Positions 16,618 to 26,247 of a DNA stretch of 64,000 bases are shown here, piece by piece. Each line of letters opens with the position of its first letter. The first letter of the stretch is position 1. The translations under genes were made by a program, and so were the position numbers. The notes below the pieces were generated by a model. The model worked only from the letters and a program-made list of their open reading frames with translations. It was not told the origin of the DNA and made no database searches. Source of the stretch: Paraburkholderia largidicola (GTDB taxonomy: Bacteria > Pseudomonadota > Gammaproteobacteria > Burkholderiales > Burkholderiaceae); contig NZ_AP023176.1 in the NCBI RefSeq assembly GCF_013426895.1, positions 1,736,001 through 1,800,000 of the forward strand, in the 5' to 3' direction.

Positions 16618-18240
16618 TCACGCTTCGAGCCAGACGTTCTCCGCGAACATGAAGCCCATCAGGCCCGCGAGCGGAATCGAGCCGAGGCCCTTGAGCTTCG
16701 ACGAGTGCGCGTCGAGCGAACTCTGGAACATCGGAATGCCGATGCCGCCGTCATCGTGCACGAGCTGCTGCATGTCGCCGTAGATCTGCTTGCGCTTCGC
16801 GTCGTCCGGCTCGCCGCGCGCGGCGACCAGCATCTGATCGAACTTGGGGTTCTTCCAGTTCGCTTCGTTCCATGGCGCATCCGACTTGAAGAACTGCGTG
16901 AACAGCACGTCGGCGCTCGGGCGGGCGTTGATGTTGCCGTAGCCGAGCGGGTGCTTCATCCAGTGGTTCGACCAGTAGCCATCGGACGGCACGCGCACCA
17001 CCTGCAGGTTCAGGCCCGCTTGCGGCGCGACCTGTTGCAGCAGCATCGCCATCTCGACGGAACCTTCGGCTGCTGGCGACGCGTAGAGCTGCACGGGCGC
17101 GCTGCCGAGCTTGGCCTTCTGGAAGTAGAACTTCGCCTTCTCCGGATCGAACGCGCGTTGCGGCAGGCCCTTCAGGTAGTACTTGTTGGTCGGGTCGATC
17201 GGCTGGTCGTTGCCGATCGATCCATAGCCGAGAAACACCGCGCGGCGAATCTGCTCGCGATCCATCAGGTGCGTCAGGCCACGGCGGAAATCCGCGGTGC
17301 CCGTGATGCCGCCTTCGTCGCGCATGATCAGGTCCGTGTACTGGCCGGTCTTCGTTTCGAGCACCGAGAAGCCGGGCGTGCCCTTGATGCGCGCCGTCGA
17401 ACGCGGGCTGACGGCGTTGATCAGTTGCACGTCGCCGGACAACAGCGCGTTCACACGTGCGGATTCGTCGCCGATGCCGATCAGTTCCACTTCGTCGAGA
17501 TGCGGCATGCCGGACTTCCAGTACTTCTCGTTGCGCACGCCGACCGTGCGCACGCCCGGCGCGAACTCCTTGAGTTTGAACGGCCCGGTGCCGACGGCCG
17601 TCTTGAAGTCGGTCGTGCCGTCCTTGACGATCAGGAAATGCGACGTCGCGAGAATCACGGGCAGGTCCGCGTTCGCGCCTTCGAGTGTGATCGTCACTTC
17701 GTTCGGGCCGGTCGCCTTCGCGTCCTTGATCTGATCGGCGAGCGTCTTCGCTTTCGATGCAACGGCCGGGTCCTTGTGACGCATCAGCGAATAGATCACG
17801 TCGTTCGGCGTCAGCGACTTGCCGTCGTGAAACTGCACGCCGCTGCGCAGCTTGACGACCCACACGGTCGCGTCCTTCGTGTCCAGCGACTCCGCCAGCG
17901 CCATCTTCGCGCCGAGGTGCGGGTCGAGTTCCGTCAGGCCGTTGTAGAACATGTTGGCGCGCACATAGTCGGTGCCGAGCGCGCCCTTGGCGGGATCGAG
18001 CGTATCCGCCGATGACGACGATTGCGTCGCCACGCGAATCTTGCCGCCCTGCTTCGGCTTGCCTTGCTGCTGCGCGAATGCGCCGCTGCTGGACGCGAGC
18101 AGGCCTGCGCCCGTCAGCGACATCAGTCCGCCCGCCGCCATCGCGCGCAGGACCTCGCGCCGCGATGCGCCGCGCCGCGTCAACTCTTCGAGCCGGATGC
18201 CGGCGTGGGCGACTGCTTCAGGCGATTTATCGATGCTCAT
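16618..18240 (-). CDS. ABC transporter substrate-binding protein, DppA/OppA family (SBP_bac_5), Tat signal
   Basis: A 540-residue periplasmic solute receptor. An N-terminal twin-arginine signal is visible (RRGASRREVLRAMAAGG near residues 22-38, hydrophobic stretch and AFAQQ cleavage region). The mature part begins GKPKQGGKIRVATQ and contains the family pattern VVKLRSGVQFHDGKSLTPNDVIYSL near residue 130 and ADFRRGLTHLMDREQI near 335. This cluster-5 family binds peptides, opines, glutathione or amino-acid derivatives. It stands between an FAD oxidase (81 bp upstream) and the two permeases. Export as a folded protein via Tat is unusual but known for this family. Confidence 0.9.
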   Translation of the reverse strand: MSIDKSPEAVAHAGIRLEELTRRGASRREVLRAMAAGGLMSLTGAGLLASSSGAFAQQQGKPKQGGKIRVATQSSSSADTLDPAKGALGTDYVRANMFYNGLTELDPHLGAKMALAESLDTKDATVWVVKLRSGVQFHDGKSLTPNDVIYSLMRHKDPAVASKAKTLADQIKDAKATGPNEVTITLEGANADLPVILATSHFLIVKDGTTDFKTAVGTGPFKLKEFAPGVRTVGVRNEKYWKSGMPHLDEVELIGIGDESARVNALLSGDVQLINAVSPRSTARIKGTPGFSVLETKTGQYTDLIMRDEGGITGTADFRRGLTHLMDREQIRRAVFLGYGSIGNDQPIDPTNKYYLKGLPQRAFDPEKAKFYFQKAKLGSAPVQLYASPAAEGSVEMAMLLQQVAPQAGLNLQVVRVPSDGYWSNHWMKHPLGYGNINARPSADVLFTQFFKSDAPWNEANWKNPKFDQMLVAARGEPDDAKRKQIYGDMQQLVHDDGGIGIPMFQSSLDAHSSKLKGLGSIPLAGLMGFMFAENVWLEA

Positions 18241-18321
18241 GAAACTCTCCGCGTGAGATGGCTTGTGGGAAATCAATCGGCAGCTTCGGGCTGTCTGTGT
18301 GCGTGACGTCAGCAAGCAACG

Positions 18322-19596
18322 TCAATAGAAAACGTCTTTGATCTGGTAGTACGCGCCGACCAGCGGCAAGAACCACGGCTTGCCCGTATGTCCCGGAATC
18401 GCGGGCCAGTCGAAATCGCGCCACGGGTTCGCCGCCGCATTGCCGCCGATCACATCCGCCATCACCTGGCCCATGTGCGTCGACATCTGCGTGCCGTGGC
18501 CGCTGTAGCCCATCGAAAAGTACAGGCCGTCGTGTTGCCCCGCGCGCGGCAGACGGTCCGCTGTGATATCGACGAGTCCGCCCCAGCAGTAATCGATGCG
18601 CGCGTTGGAGAGACCCGGAAACGTCGCCGCGAGATTCGCTTGCAGGATGCGGCCGCTCTTTGCATCGGACGGCTGCTCGGAGGCGGTGAAGCGCGCGCGT
18701 CCGCCGAACAGCAAACGTGAATCGGGCGTGACGCGGAAATAGTTGTGCATCAGGCGGCTCGTCGTGTACGAGCGGCGCTGCGGCAGCAGGCGTGAAAGGT
18801 GTTCCGCGGGCAGCGGTTCCGTCACGACGATGAACGAGCCGACGGGTGCGAGCCTGCGTCGATACCACCCAAACGGCCCATGCCGCGAAGGCCCCGTCGC
18901 GATCAGCACCTGCTGCGCGCGCAACGTGCCGCGCGACGAATCGATGCGATACGCGCCGCGATCCTTCGCGATCGACGTGACGGTTGCGTGTTCGAATAGC
19001 CGCGCGCCGTTGCGTGCTGCCGCGTTCGCGAGGCCAACCGCGAATTTGCCCATGTGCATCTGGCCGCCGCGCTTCTGCAGCAGGCCGCCGAAAAAACTGT
19101 CCGAGTCGACTTCGCTGCGAATCCTGTCACGCGCGATGATCTCGACGTGCGGATCGACTTCACGCTGGATCAATTCGGCTGTCTGTTCGAGATGCGCGAG
19201 ATGGTGCGGCTTCGCGGCGAGCTTCAGCTTGCCCGACGCGAGATAGTCGCAATCGATCTGCTCCTCGCGGATCAACCGTTCGACCGTATCGACGGCGGCC
19301 GCATACGCACGATAACAACCCTGCGCGCGCTCGATACCGAGTTGCGCGCGCAGTGCCGCGTAGTCCTGCGCGACGCCCGTGTTGCACTGGCCGCCATTGC
19401 GTCCCGACGCGCCGCCGCCGATGCGTCCGGCGTCGAGCACCGCCACCGACGCGCCGCGTTTGCCGAGCGCCAACGCAGCGGACAGCCCGGTGAACCCGCC
19501 ACCGATCACGGCGACGTCGACATGGCCTTCGACGGGCCCCTCGCTCACCTGAATGCCGGTGGGCGCGGTGTCGAGCCAGTAGGAGTCGAGTTTCAT
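18322..19596 (-). CDS. FAD-dependent amine/amino-acid oxidase (DAO fold)
   Basis: A 424-residue flavoprotein with the ADP-binding GGGFTGLSAALAL near residues 32-44 and GGASGRNGGQCNTG about 25 residues further, the pattern of gamma-glutamylputrescine oxidase-like enzymes; the C-terminal flavin segment is MGYSGHGTQMSTHMGQ. Start chosen at ATG 19596 (MKLDSYWLDTAP); the longer open frame is antiphase. It lies 26 bp after a HAD gene and 81 bp before the binding-protein gene. It is the second member of its family in the window and probably performs an additional oxidation step on the imported compound or its product. Confidence 0.87.
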   Translation of the reverse strand: MKLDSYWLDTAPTGIQVSEGPVEGHVDVAVIGGGFTGLSAALALGKRGASVAVLDAGRIGGGASGRNGGQCNTGVAQDYAALRAQLGIERAQGCYRAYAAAVDTVERLIREEQIDCDYLASGKLKLAAKPHHLAHLEQTAELIQREVDPHVEIIARDRIRSEVDSDSFFGGLLQKRGGQMHMGKFAVGLANAAARNGARLFEHATVTSIAKDRGAYRIDSSRGTLRAQQVLIATGPSRHGPFGWYRRRLAPVGSFIVVTEPLPAEHLSRLLPQRRSYTTSRLMHNYFRVTPDSRLLFGGRARFTASEQPSDAKSGRILQANLAATFPGLSNARIDYCWGGLVDITADRLPRAGQHDGLYFSMGYSGHGTQMSTHMGQVMADVIGGNAAANPWRDFDWPAIPGHTGKPWFLPLVGAYYQIKDVFY

Positions 19597-19622
19597 CGGG
19601 TGCCTTTGCGCGGATGCGTGGA

Positions 19623-20291
19623 TCAGAGGCCGAGCTTCGACGCGAGGTCGCCGATCGTGTCGACTTCGTAGTACTCGTAGTACGGCGTGCTGGGCTCGTG
19701 GCCGCGCTTGACGAAGGCCTTGTGCTTGATACCCATGTCGTGGGCCGTCATCAGGTCGTAGCGCAGGCTCGACGACACATGCAGCACGTCTTGCGGATTG
19801 CAGTTCAACTGGTCGAACATGTATTCGAAGCCCTGCATGCGCGGCTTGTACGACTGCGCCTGCTGCGCGGTGAACACACGATGGAACGGCGCACCGAGCT
19901 TGTCGACGTTGCTCTGGATCTGGTCGTTCGAAGCATTCGACAGGATCACGAGCTTGTACTTCTTCGCCAGACGCGACAGACCTTCCGGCACGTCCGGATG
20001 CGGGCCCCACGTCGGCACGGCGAGGTAGAACTTTTCGGCTTCCGCTTCATTGAACTCGATGTTCATGCGCTTGCACGCGCGGCGCACCGAGTTCACGATC
20101 ACATCGCGATACGGCTTCCATGCGCCGAGCACTTCATCGCGGCGATAGCCCGCGAAGAACGCGACGAATTGCTCCAGTTCCGCGCCGTGCAGGCGGTCGG
20201 CGTACATCTCGCGCGCCATGTCGGCCATACGGAATTTCGTCAGCGTGCCGTAGCAGTCGAATGTGATGTACTTCGGCTCGAAATCGATCAT
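19623..20291 (-). CDS. HAD superfamily hydrolase, haloacid dehalogenase type II-like
   Basis: A 222-residue HAD protein: motif I ITFDCYGTL at residues 9-17, motif II LSNASND near 118, a conserved Lys in SYKPRMQGFEY near 150 and motif III region HVSSSLRYDLMTAHDMG. Start ATG 20291 (MIDFEPKY). It is the first gene of the long minus-strand unit that continues to 9573. Together with the oxidase that follows it repeats the arrangement at 837-2881. Biochemical role in amine catabolism is not established; a phosphatase or dehalogenase reaction is the family expectation. Confidence 0.83.
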   Translation of the reverse strand: MIDFEPKYITFDCYGTLTKFRMADMAREMYADRLHGAELEQFVAFFAGYRRDEVLGAWKPYRDVIVNSVRRACKRMNIEFNEAEAEKFYLAVPTWGPHPDVPEGLSRLAKKYKLVILSNASNDQIQSNVDKLGAPFHRVFTAQQAQSYKPRMQGFEYMFDQLNCNPQDVLHVSSSLRYDLMTAHDMGIKHKAFVKRGHEPSTPYYEYYEVDTIGDLASKLGL

Positions 20292-20505
20292 GGTGTCAGT
20301 CCTATCGTGTTGTGAACCCATACGGAGTTCAGTGGCGAATACAGGAAACGCATCCCTGTGGAAAATTTAAACAGTGCAAAAACTTCGGTTGTCGTTGATT
20401 CGAGTGGCTCCGACGATACAAACCACGCGTTTTGAGGGGCGTCGGCAGCAGACTATGCGGCGGCTTTTCCGGCGTTGTCGCAGCGTAGGTAGTTGCCCTG
20501 ATTCG

Positions 20506-21984
20506 TCAGGTGCGAACGTCGATCAGCACGCTCTTGAAACGCAGATTCGCTTCGTACGCCTGCCGCCCGAGATCCTTGCCCAGACCCGAGCGCTTGTAGC
20601 CACCCGTCGGGATCATGAAATCGCTGGTGCGGCCGTAACGGTTGACCCATACCGTGCCCGCCTCGATGCCGCGCACCATGCGCAGCGCGCGGCCGAGATC
20701 CGCTGTATGCACGCCCGCCGCGAGGCCGTAGTCGGGATGCGCGGCGAGCTCGAGCGCTTCGTCTTCTGTGTCGAAGGTTTGTAAGGTCAGCACGGGCCCG
20801 AAGATTTCCTCGCGCACGGCTTCCGTTTGCGGTGTGACATGGGTGAGCAGCGTCGGCGTGTAGAAGGCGCCCGGCGTGGCTGCATCCGCGCGTTGGCCGC
20901 CGCAACGCAGGGTGGCGCCGCTCGCGACGCTGCGCTCCACGATCGCTTCGATGCGCGCCGCTTGCGGCCCGGAAATGATCGGAGGCAGCGTCGTGCCCGG
21001 CGTCCAGGTTGCGCCCGGCTTCAGTTCGCGGAAGATGCGCTGGATGCGCCCGGCCAGTTCGTCCGCGATCGACCGCTCGACCAGCAGCCGCGAGCCCGCG
21101 ACGCATACCTGTCCCGCGTTGGTCGTGATCGCGCCGGCAATGCGGCGCGCGACATCGTCGATACGCGGTGCGTCGGCGAATACGATCTGCGGACTCTTGC
21201 CGCCCAGTTCGAGCGTGACTGGCTTCGTGCCCGTTTCGGCGCACGCGGCCATGATCGCCGCGCCCGTGCGCGTCGAGCCGGTGAACGTCACCTTCGCGAT
21301 GCGCGGATGACGCACGAGTGCGTCGCCCGTCGTGCGTCCGTCGCCTTGCACAACGTTGAAGATGCCGGGCGGGACGCCTGCTTCGACCGCGAGTTCGGCT
21401 AGCCGCAGCACGGAAAAGGGCGTCATCTCCGAGGGTTTCAGCACGACCGCGTTGCCCGCCGCCAGTGCGGGCGCGATCTTCCACGACGCCATCACGAGCG
21501 GAAAATTCCACGGCGCGATGGCGGCGATCACGCCGTACGGTTCGGCGATCGTCATGCCGAGATGGTCGTGATCGGTCGCGACCACGTCGCCGCCGATCTT
21601 GTCGGCAAACTCCGCGTAGAAGCGGATGCCTTCCGCGGTGAACGGCACGTCCCAGTTGAACGCATCGCGAATGGGCCGCGTCGAGCCAAGTGCTTCGAGC
21701 GGCGCGAGCATTTGCGCGTCCGCGGCGACGAGCTCGGCGAACCGCCGCAGCACCCGCGCACGTTCGCGCGGTGCGATGCGTGCCCAGCCGCTCGTCCGCC
21801 AAGCCGTCCAGGCGTTCTGCACGGCGCGGTCGATCATGGCCGCGTCGGCGATGGGCACCGATGCGTAGACCACGCCGTCGGATGGGCGTGCTACGTCGAT
21901 TCGCGGGCCATGTTCATCGACATATGATCCGCCGATGAAATGTCCACTGCGCACGTCGATCGTCGTGGGATCGAAACGGTCCAT
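20506..21984 (-). CDS. NAD(P)-dependent aldehyde dehydrogenase (PuuC/AldA-like)
   Basis: A 492-residue ALDH. PWNFPLVMASWKIAPALAAGN is the cofactor-binding strand near residue 160, the catalytic Glu is in LELGGKSPQIVF near 260 and the nucleophilic Cys is in TNAGQVCVAGSRLL near 298; the terminal GGYKRSGLGKDLG is typical. Start ATG 21984 (MDRFDPTTIDV). It is 214 bp upstream of the HAD-oxidase-transporter unit on the same strand, in a position to oxidise aldehydes released by the amine oxidases. The gap probably contains a separate promoter for the downstream operon. Confidence 0.87.
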   Translation of the reverse strand: MDRFDPTTIDVRSGHFIGGSYVDEHGPRIDVARPSDGVVYASVPIADAAMIDRAVQNAWTAWRTSGWARIAPRERARVLRRFAELVAADAQMLAPLEALGSTRPIRDAFNWDVPFTAEGIRFYAEFADKIGGDVVATDHDHLGMTIAEPYGVIAAIAPWNFPLVMASWKIAPALAAGNAVVLKPSEMTPFSVLRLAELAVEAGVPPGIFNVVQGDGRTTGDALVRHPRIAKVTFTGSTRTGAAIMAACAETGTKPVTLELGGKSPQIVFADAPRIDDVARRIAGAITTNAGQVCVAGSRLLVERSIADELAGRIQRIFRELKPGATWTPGTTLPPIISGPQAARIEAIVERSVASGATLRCGGQRADAATPGAFYTPTLLTHVTPQTEAVREEIFGPVLTLQTFDTEDEALELAAHPDYGLAAGVHTADLGRALRMVRGIEAGTVWVNRYGRTSDFMIPTGGYKRSGLGKDLGRQAYEANLRFKSVLIDVRT

Positions 21985-22222
21985 TTGCGTGAGTCCTCGA
22001 TTGCCTTCGATGCTGGAAATCGTAGGCTCACGGACGCGGCATATTGCACCGACAAAAAAGTGCCCACAGCACAATTGACGCGTTATCGTTGCCCGAACCC
22101 CGCGTTTTGCGTTGCATCATCTACCGCGCGTTTGCGACGGACGCGACAGGAGGATCGTCCTAGTCAGACGCGCAAGACAGTGAGAGAGTCACGGTATGTG
22201 TCTTCACAACGAGGAGGCCGGC

Positions 22223-23092
22223 GTGTCCGACCCAAACAGGAACGATGTGATCGACTATCGCCCTTTCACCTCCGACGACATCGCCGCAGGGCATGCGTTA
22301 TCCAGCGCCGTCCGATGGCGGCATCGTCCCGACGACTGGCGCTTCGCGGCGCGCATCGGCCAGGGCTTCGTCGCCGAAGACGCGAGCGGCGTGATCGGCA
22401 CCGCGCTTGCCTGGCGCTTCGGGCGCGAGGCGGCGACGCTCGGCATGATCATCGTCGCGCCCGAGCGGCAGCGGCGCGGCGTGGGACGCAAGCTGATCGA
22501 GCTGCTGATCAATGAACTCGGCCCGCGCACGTTGCTGATTCATGCGAGCCCGGCGGGCGTGTCACTGTGTGAGAACCTCGGCTTTCAGCGCATCGGCACG
22601 ATCAACCAGCATCAGGGCGCGGCGTTCCAGCCGCCGCTCGTTTCGCTGCCACCGGGCGAGCGGCTGCGCCCGCTCGGTGTCAACGACGCGCCGCGTCTCG
22701 TCGAACTCGCTTCGCGCGCAAGCGGACTGGACCGGCGTGAGCTACTGCCTGCGCTGCTCGATATCGCGAGCGGCATCGCGCTCGATCGCGACGGGGAATT
22801 GATCGGCTTTGCACTGTTCAGGCGTTTTGGCGACGGGCATGTGATCGGCCCCGTCGTCGCGCCCGATTCGCCCGACGCCAGCCGCGCCAAGGCGCTGATC
22901 AGTCACTGGCTCGCGCTGCATGCGGGAATGTTCGTGCGGATCGATACGCCCGTCGAGTTCGGGCTGTCGTCGTGGCTCGAAGGACTTGGGCTGCCGCATG
23001 TGGACAGCATCGAGAAGATGATGCGCAATGGACCGCTGCCTGTCGATGCGCAGTTGAAGCAGTTTGCGATTACGAGTCAGGCGGTGTGGTGA
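22223..23092 (+). CDS. GNAT-family N-acetyltransferase with two GNAT-like halves
   Basis: A 289-residue protein. The N-terminal half has the acetyl-CoA loop in IVAPERQRRGVGRKLIELL near residues 80-98 and a GFQRIG-like terminal strand; the C-terminal half (from about residue 150, LRPLGVNDAPRLVELA) is a second, degenerate GNAT-like fold, as in several YitI-type proteins. The start is taken as GTG 22223 because GAGGAGG lies five bases upstream; an in-frame ATG at 22196 has no such site. Divergent to the aldehyde dehydrogenase gene. Substrate unknown. Confidence 0.8.
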   Translation: MSDPNRNDVIDYRPFTSDDIAAGHALSSAVRWRHRPDDWRFAARIGQGFVAEDASGVIGTALAWRFGREAATLGMIIVAPERQRRGVGRKLIELLINELGPRTLLIHASPAGVSLCENLGFQRIGTINQHQGAAFQPPLVSLPPGERLRPLGVNDAPRLVELASRASGLDRRELLPALLDIASGIALDRDGELIGFALFRRFGDGHVIGPVVAPDSPDASRAKALISHWLALHAGMFVRIDTPVEFGLSSWLEGLGLPHVDSIEKMMRNGPLPVDAQLKQFAITSQAVW

Positions 23093-23104
23093 AGTACGGC
23101 GCGT

Positions 23105-23148
23105 AAAAAAGCCCGCTACGCTCGATACAGCAATCGAGCAGAGCGGGC
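23105..23148 (-). terminator. rho-independent terminator after the MFS gene
   Basis: On the minus strand a stem GCCCGCT/AGCGGGC extended by CTCGAT/ATCGAG is followed by TTTTTT. It lies 10 bp past the stop of the MFS gene at 23158 and also separates it from the convergent GNAT gene. Confidence 0.8.
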
Positions 23149-23157
23149 CATATGAGC

Positions 23158-24534
23158 TTACTTCAATTCAACGCGCTTGATTTCTCCAACGATCACCAGG
23201 TAGCTGACGATCGCAACGAGCGCATTGCAGGCGACGAATACCAGCGCACCGCTAAACGACCCCGTCGCCTTGACGATGTAGCCGATGATGATCGGCGTCG
23301 TGATGGCGGCGACGTTGCCGAACATATTGAACATGCCGCCGCTCAGACCCGCGATCTGCTTTGGCGAGGTATCCGCAACGACCGCCCAGCCGAGCGCGCC
23401 CAGGCCCTTGCCGAAGAACGCAAACGCCATGATCGCAACCACGACGGCCGACGAATCCACGTAGTTGCACGCGATCATGCTGGTCGACAGCAGCATGCCC
23501 ACGACGATCGGCACCTTGCGCGCGACGGTCAGCGAGCAGCCCTTGCGGATCAGGAAGTCGGAGAAGATGCCGCCGAGCACGCCGCCGACGAATCCGCACA
23601 CGGCCGGCAATGCGGCGACAAAGCCCGCATTGAGAATGGACATGCCACGCTCTTTGACGAGATAGACGGGGAACCACGTCAGGAAGAAGTACGTGAGCGT
23701 GGTAATGCAATACTGGCTGATGTACACGCCGAGCAGCATCCGGTTGCTCAGCAATTGCTTGACGTAGGACGCTTTCGGCGCTTCGTTCGCGCTTTGCGCC
23801 GGAGCACTGGCGATCGTTGCGGCCTGATTCGCGGCGCGGCTCTTCTTCGGCTGGTCCATATCGATGAGCGCGCCGCCTTCCTTGATATGGTCGAGTTCTG
23901 CGCGGCTGATGCGGGGATGGTCCTTCGGGCTGTAGACCGTCTTCATCCAGACGAGGCTCACGACGATGCCCACTGCCCCCATGAAATAGAACACATACGG
24001 CCAGCCGAAACGATGCGTGACCCAGCCCATGATCGGCGCGAACAACACTGTCGCGAAGTACTGCGCGGAGTTGAAAATGGCCGACGCCGTGCCGCGCTCC
24101 GCAGCGGGAAACCACGAAGCGACGATGCGGCCATTGGCAGGAAATGACGGCGCTTCGGCGAGGCCCACCAGAAAGCGCAGCGCAAACAGCGTGGTGACGG
24201 CGACTGAGACGCTCAGAAAGGTCACCGTGCCCTGCATGACCGTGAACAGCGACCAGATGAAAATGCTGGCCGCGTAGACGCGCTTCGATCCGAAGCGGTC
24301 GAGCAGCCACCCGCCCGGCAACTGGCCGATCACATACGACCAGCCGAACGCGGAGAAGATGAAGCCCATGGCCACTGCATCCAGACCGAGGTCTTTCGAC
24401 ATCGATGTGCCCGCCATCGATAGCGTTGCACGGTCTGCATAGTTGACGGCCGTGACGAAGAACAGCATCGCGACGATCCCGTAGCGGATGCGGGTTCGCC
24501 GCTCAGCGGTCACGCCTTGCACAACGTTGGCCAT
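23158..24534 (-). CDS. MFS transporter, anion:cation symporter (ACS) family, hexuronate/glucarate-like
   Basis: A 458-residue major facilitator with about 12 membrane spans. Early motif FVTAVNYADRATLSMAG (residues 23-39) is the ACS-family N-terminus; GWLLDRFGSKRVY near residue 78 is the conserved loop 2-3 motif. A cytosolic central loop of about 60 residues (YSPKDHPRISRAELDHIKEGG) separates the halves. Start ATG 24534 is backed by AGAGGAG. Members import sugar acids such as glucarate, galactonate or hexuronates with protons. It stands alone, with a terminator behind it, so its substrate is not indicated by neighbours. Confidence 0.87.
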   Translation of the reverse strand: MANVVQGVTAERRTRIRYGIVAMLFFVTAVNYADRATLSMAGTSMSKDLGLDAVAMGFIFSAFGWSYVIGQLPGGWLLDRFGSKRVYAASIFIWSLFTVMQGTVTFLSVSVAVTTLFALRFLVGLAEAPSFPANGRIVASWFPAAERGTASAIFNSAQYFATVLFAPIMGWVTHRFGWPYVFYFMGAVGIVVSLVWMKTVYSPKDHPRISRAELDHIKEGGALIDMDQPKKSRAANQAATIASAPAQSANEAPKASYVKQLLSNRMLLGVYISQYCITTLTYFFLTWFPVYLVKERGMSILNAGFVAALPAVCGFVGGVLGGIFSDFLIRKGCSLTVARKVPIVVGMLLSTSMIACNYVDSSAVVVAIMAFAFFGKGLGALGWAVVADTSPKQIAGLSGGMFNMFGNVAAITTPIIIGYIVKATGSFSGALVFVACNALVAIVSYLVIVGEIKRVELK

Positions 24535-24862
24535 GTCATGTCTCCTCTTCGCGCACCAGCGTTCAGCCGGCAAGATTGCGCAACCCGGCGAGTGCAACGA
24601 ATGCGGAAACGCACTCCTCGCCTCATAGGTTGTCTGACGACAGATTGAAGCGCTGCACCATTTTTGGCAATCCGGCGTTTACCCTGGCGGGCCTCCGTAG
24701 CCTTGGCTATTCATGCACTGACTGGCATATTCAGGCCGTGGGCTGCTCGCCCGCAAAGACTTAAAAATTGCATCCCCAGACGAATGTTGTACGACGACGT
24801 ATTTCGATTCGCGAGTCACGCCAATGAAGCCCACATCACCGCCCGTGCCTTAAAATTGCGCG
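24535..24862. other. intergenic region, divergent promoters
   Basis: Lies between the MFS gene (minus) and a GNAT gene (plus). No coding content, repeat or structured RNA recognised. Confidence 0.4.
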
Positions 24863-25378
24863 ATGGAATCGACCAGCCCTATCATTCGCCCCTTATGCGC
24901 CAGCGACGCCGCCGCCTACGCGTCGCTGCGCTTGTGCGCGATCGGCGAAGCGCCGGAAACCTTTCTGTCGACACGCGAAGAAGAAGAAAAACGAACGATC
25001 GGTGAGATCGAGGCGCGCATCTGTGCGACGGCGAATCAGGTGGTGTTCGGCGCTTTTGCCGGCGAGACGCTCGTGGCCGTTGCGGGATTGCGGCGTTATC
25101 CGCTGCGTCCGGTGCAGCAAAAGGGCTTTCTGTGGGGGCTGTTCGTCGTGCATGCGCACCGAAGGAGCGGCATCGCGCGGCGACTGATCTCGACTGCCGT
25201 CGATCAGGCACGCGCGATGGGCCTGACCCAGATCGCGCTCAATACGGGCGTGGAGAACGCCAGCGCAATTGCGTTGTACCGCGCGACGGGCTTTGAAGCG
25301 GTGGAAGTCGAACCCTGCGAAGATGCGATCGACGATGACACGGATCGCGAAGTCGAGATGATTTTGCGGATCGGTTGA
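24863..25378 (+). CDS. GNAT-family N-acetyltransferase
   Basis: A 171-residue single-domain GNAT protein. It begins MESTSPIIRPLCASDAAAY, has the acetyl-CoA-binding beta4/alpha3 segment WGLFVVHAHRRSGIARRLISTAV at residues 91-113 (R/Q-x-x-G-x-A/G variant RRSGIA) and ends with NASAIALYRATGFEAV, a classical motif B. Such proteins acetylate small amines, antibiotics or protein N-termini. It is monocistronic and convergent with an alpha/beta hydrolase gene. Substrate unknown. Confidence 0.85.
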   Translation: MESTSPIIRPLCASDAAAYASLRLCAIGEAPETFLSTREEEEKRTIGEIEARICATANQVVFGAFAGETLVAVAGLRRYPLRPVQQKGFLWGLFVVHAHRRSGIARRLISTAVDQARAMGLTQIALNTGVENASAIALYRATGFEAVEVEPCEDAIDDDTDREVEMILRIG

Positions 25379-25395
25379 ACGGGTTGTGGTGCGCG

Positions 25396-26247
25396 TCAGT
25401 TGTCGATAAACGACCGCAGCATTCGGTTGAACGCGCCCGGATTCGCGACGTTCATGCCGTGCGAGGCGCCCGCTATCGTGCCTCGTTGCGCGAGATAGAT
25501 CCAGCCTTCGAGGCTCTCGACGTTATTGCGAAACATGCGCGGACTCTTCTGGCCGTCGATCAGCAGTGTCCGGCAGGTCACCTGTGACGCCGTATCGCGC
25601 GAATAGGCGGGCAGCGGATCGAGAAACTGCTTGGGCAGCGTGCTGGCGTTGTCGATTGCCATCATACGGAATGCGTCGGTACTCTTTTTCCAGGCACCCG
25701 GCGCACTGACGGAATCGACGAACAGTTCGAGGCCAGGCTCCACGACGCCCTCCTGAATCATGCCCGCCACCTTGGCACGCAATGCGTTCATCGCCGAGGG
25801 CAATGACGCTTCGCGCATGCCGTCCAGTTGCAACGGCCCCCCCGGATCGGCGAGCGTCAAGGTTTTGACGAGACGCGGATAGTCGCGCGCAAGCTGGAAT
25901 GCGATGCATCCGCCGCGCGAATGGCCGACGAGGTGGACGGGCGCGAGATCCATCGCCACGATGAATTCCGCCAGCTCGCTGACGTGTTCCTGCCAGCCGA
26001 ACTCGTTCTGGATGCACGCTTCGGCCGCGGGCCAATAGTGACTGAGGCTCGGCGCGATACAGCGAAAATGCGCGGACAACGGCGCGATCTGCGCGTCCCA
26101 ATAGCGGTAATCGCAGAGTGAACCATGCACGAACACGACGGGCTCGCCCACGCCCCGCTCGACGTAGGGAATGCAGATGCCCGATGCGACGGTCGCAAAA
26201 CTCAGCTGGGGATCGGCGAGCAATGCGGGATCGGTTCGCATGTTCAT
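25396..26247 (-). CDS. alpha/beta hydrolase
   Basis: A 283-residue alpha/beta hydrolase. Oxyanion strand PVVFVHGSLCDYRYW is at residues 35-49, the nucleophile elbow GHSRGG near residue 105, an acid residue in DGQKSP near 225 and the catalytic His in AGASHGMNV near 265. The start ATG 26247 (MNMRTDPALL) is suggested by GAGGT about ten bases upstream; a GTG nine bases earlier is also possible. Probably an esterase or lactonase; no neighbour suggests a substrate. Confidence 0.83.
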   Translation of the reverse strand: MNMRTDPALLADPQLSFATVASGICIPYVERGVGEPVVFVHGSLCDYRYWDAQIAPLSAHFRCIAPSLSHYWPAAEACIQNEFGWQEHVSELAEFIVAMDLAPVHLVGHSRGGCIAFQLARDYPRLVKTLTLADPGGPLQLDGMREASLPSAMNALRAKVAGMIQEGVVEPGLELFVDSVSAPGAWKKSTDAFRMMAIDNASTLPKQFLDPLPAYSRDTASQVTCRTLLIDGQKSPRMFRNNVESLEGWIYLAQRGTIAGASHGMNVANPGAFNRMLRSFIDN

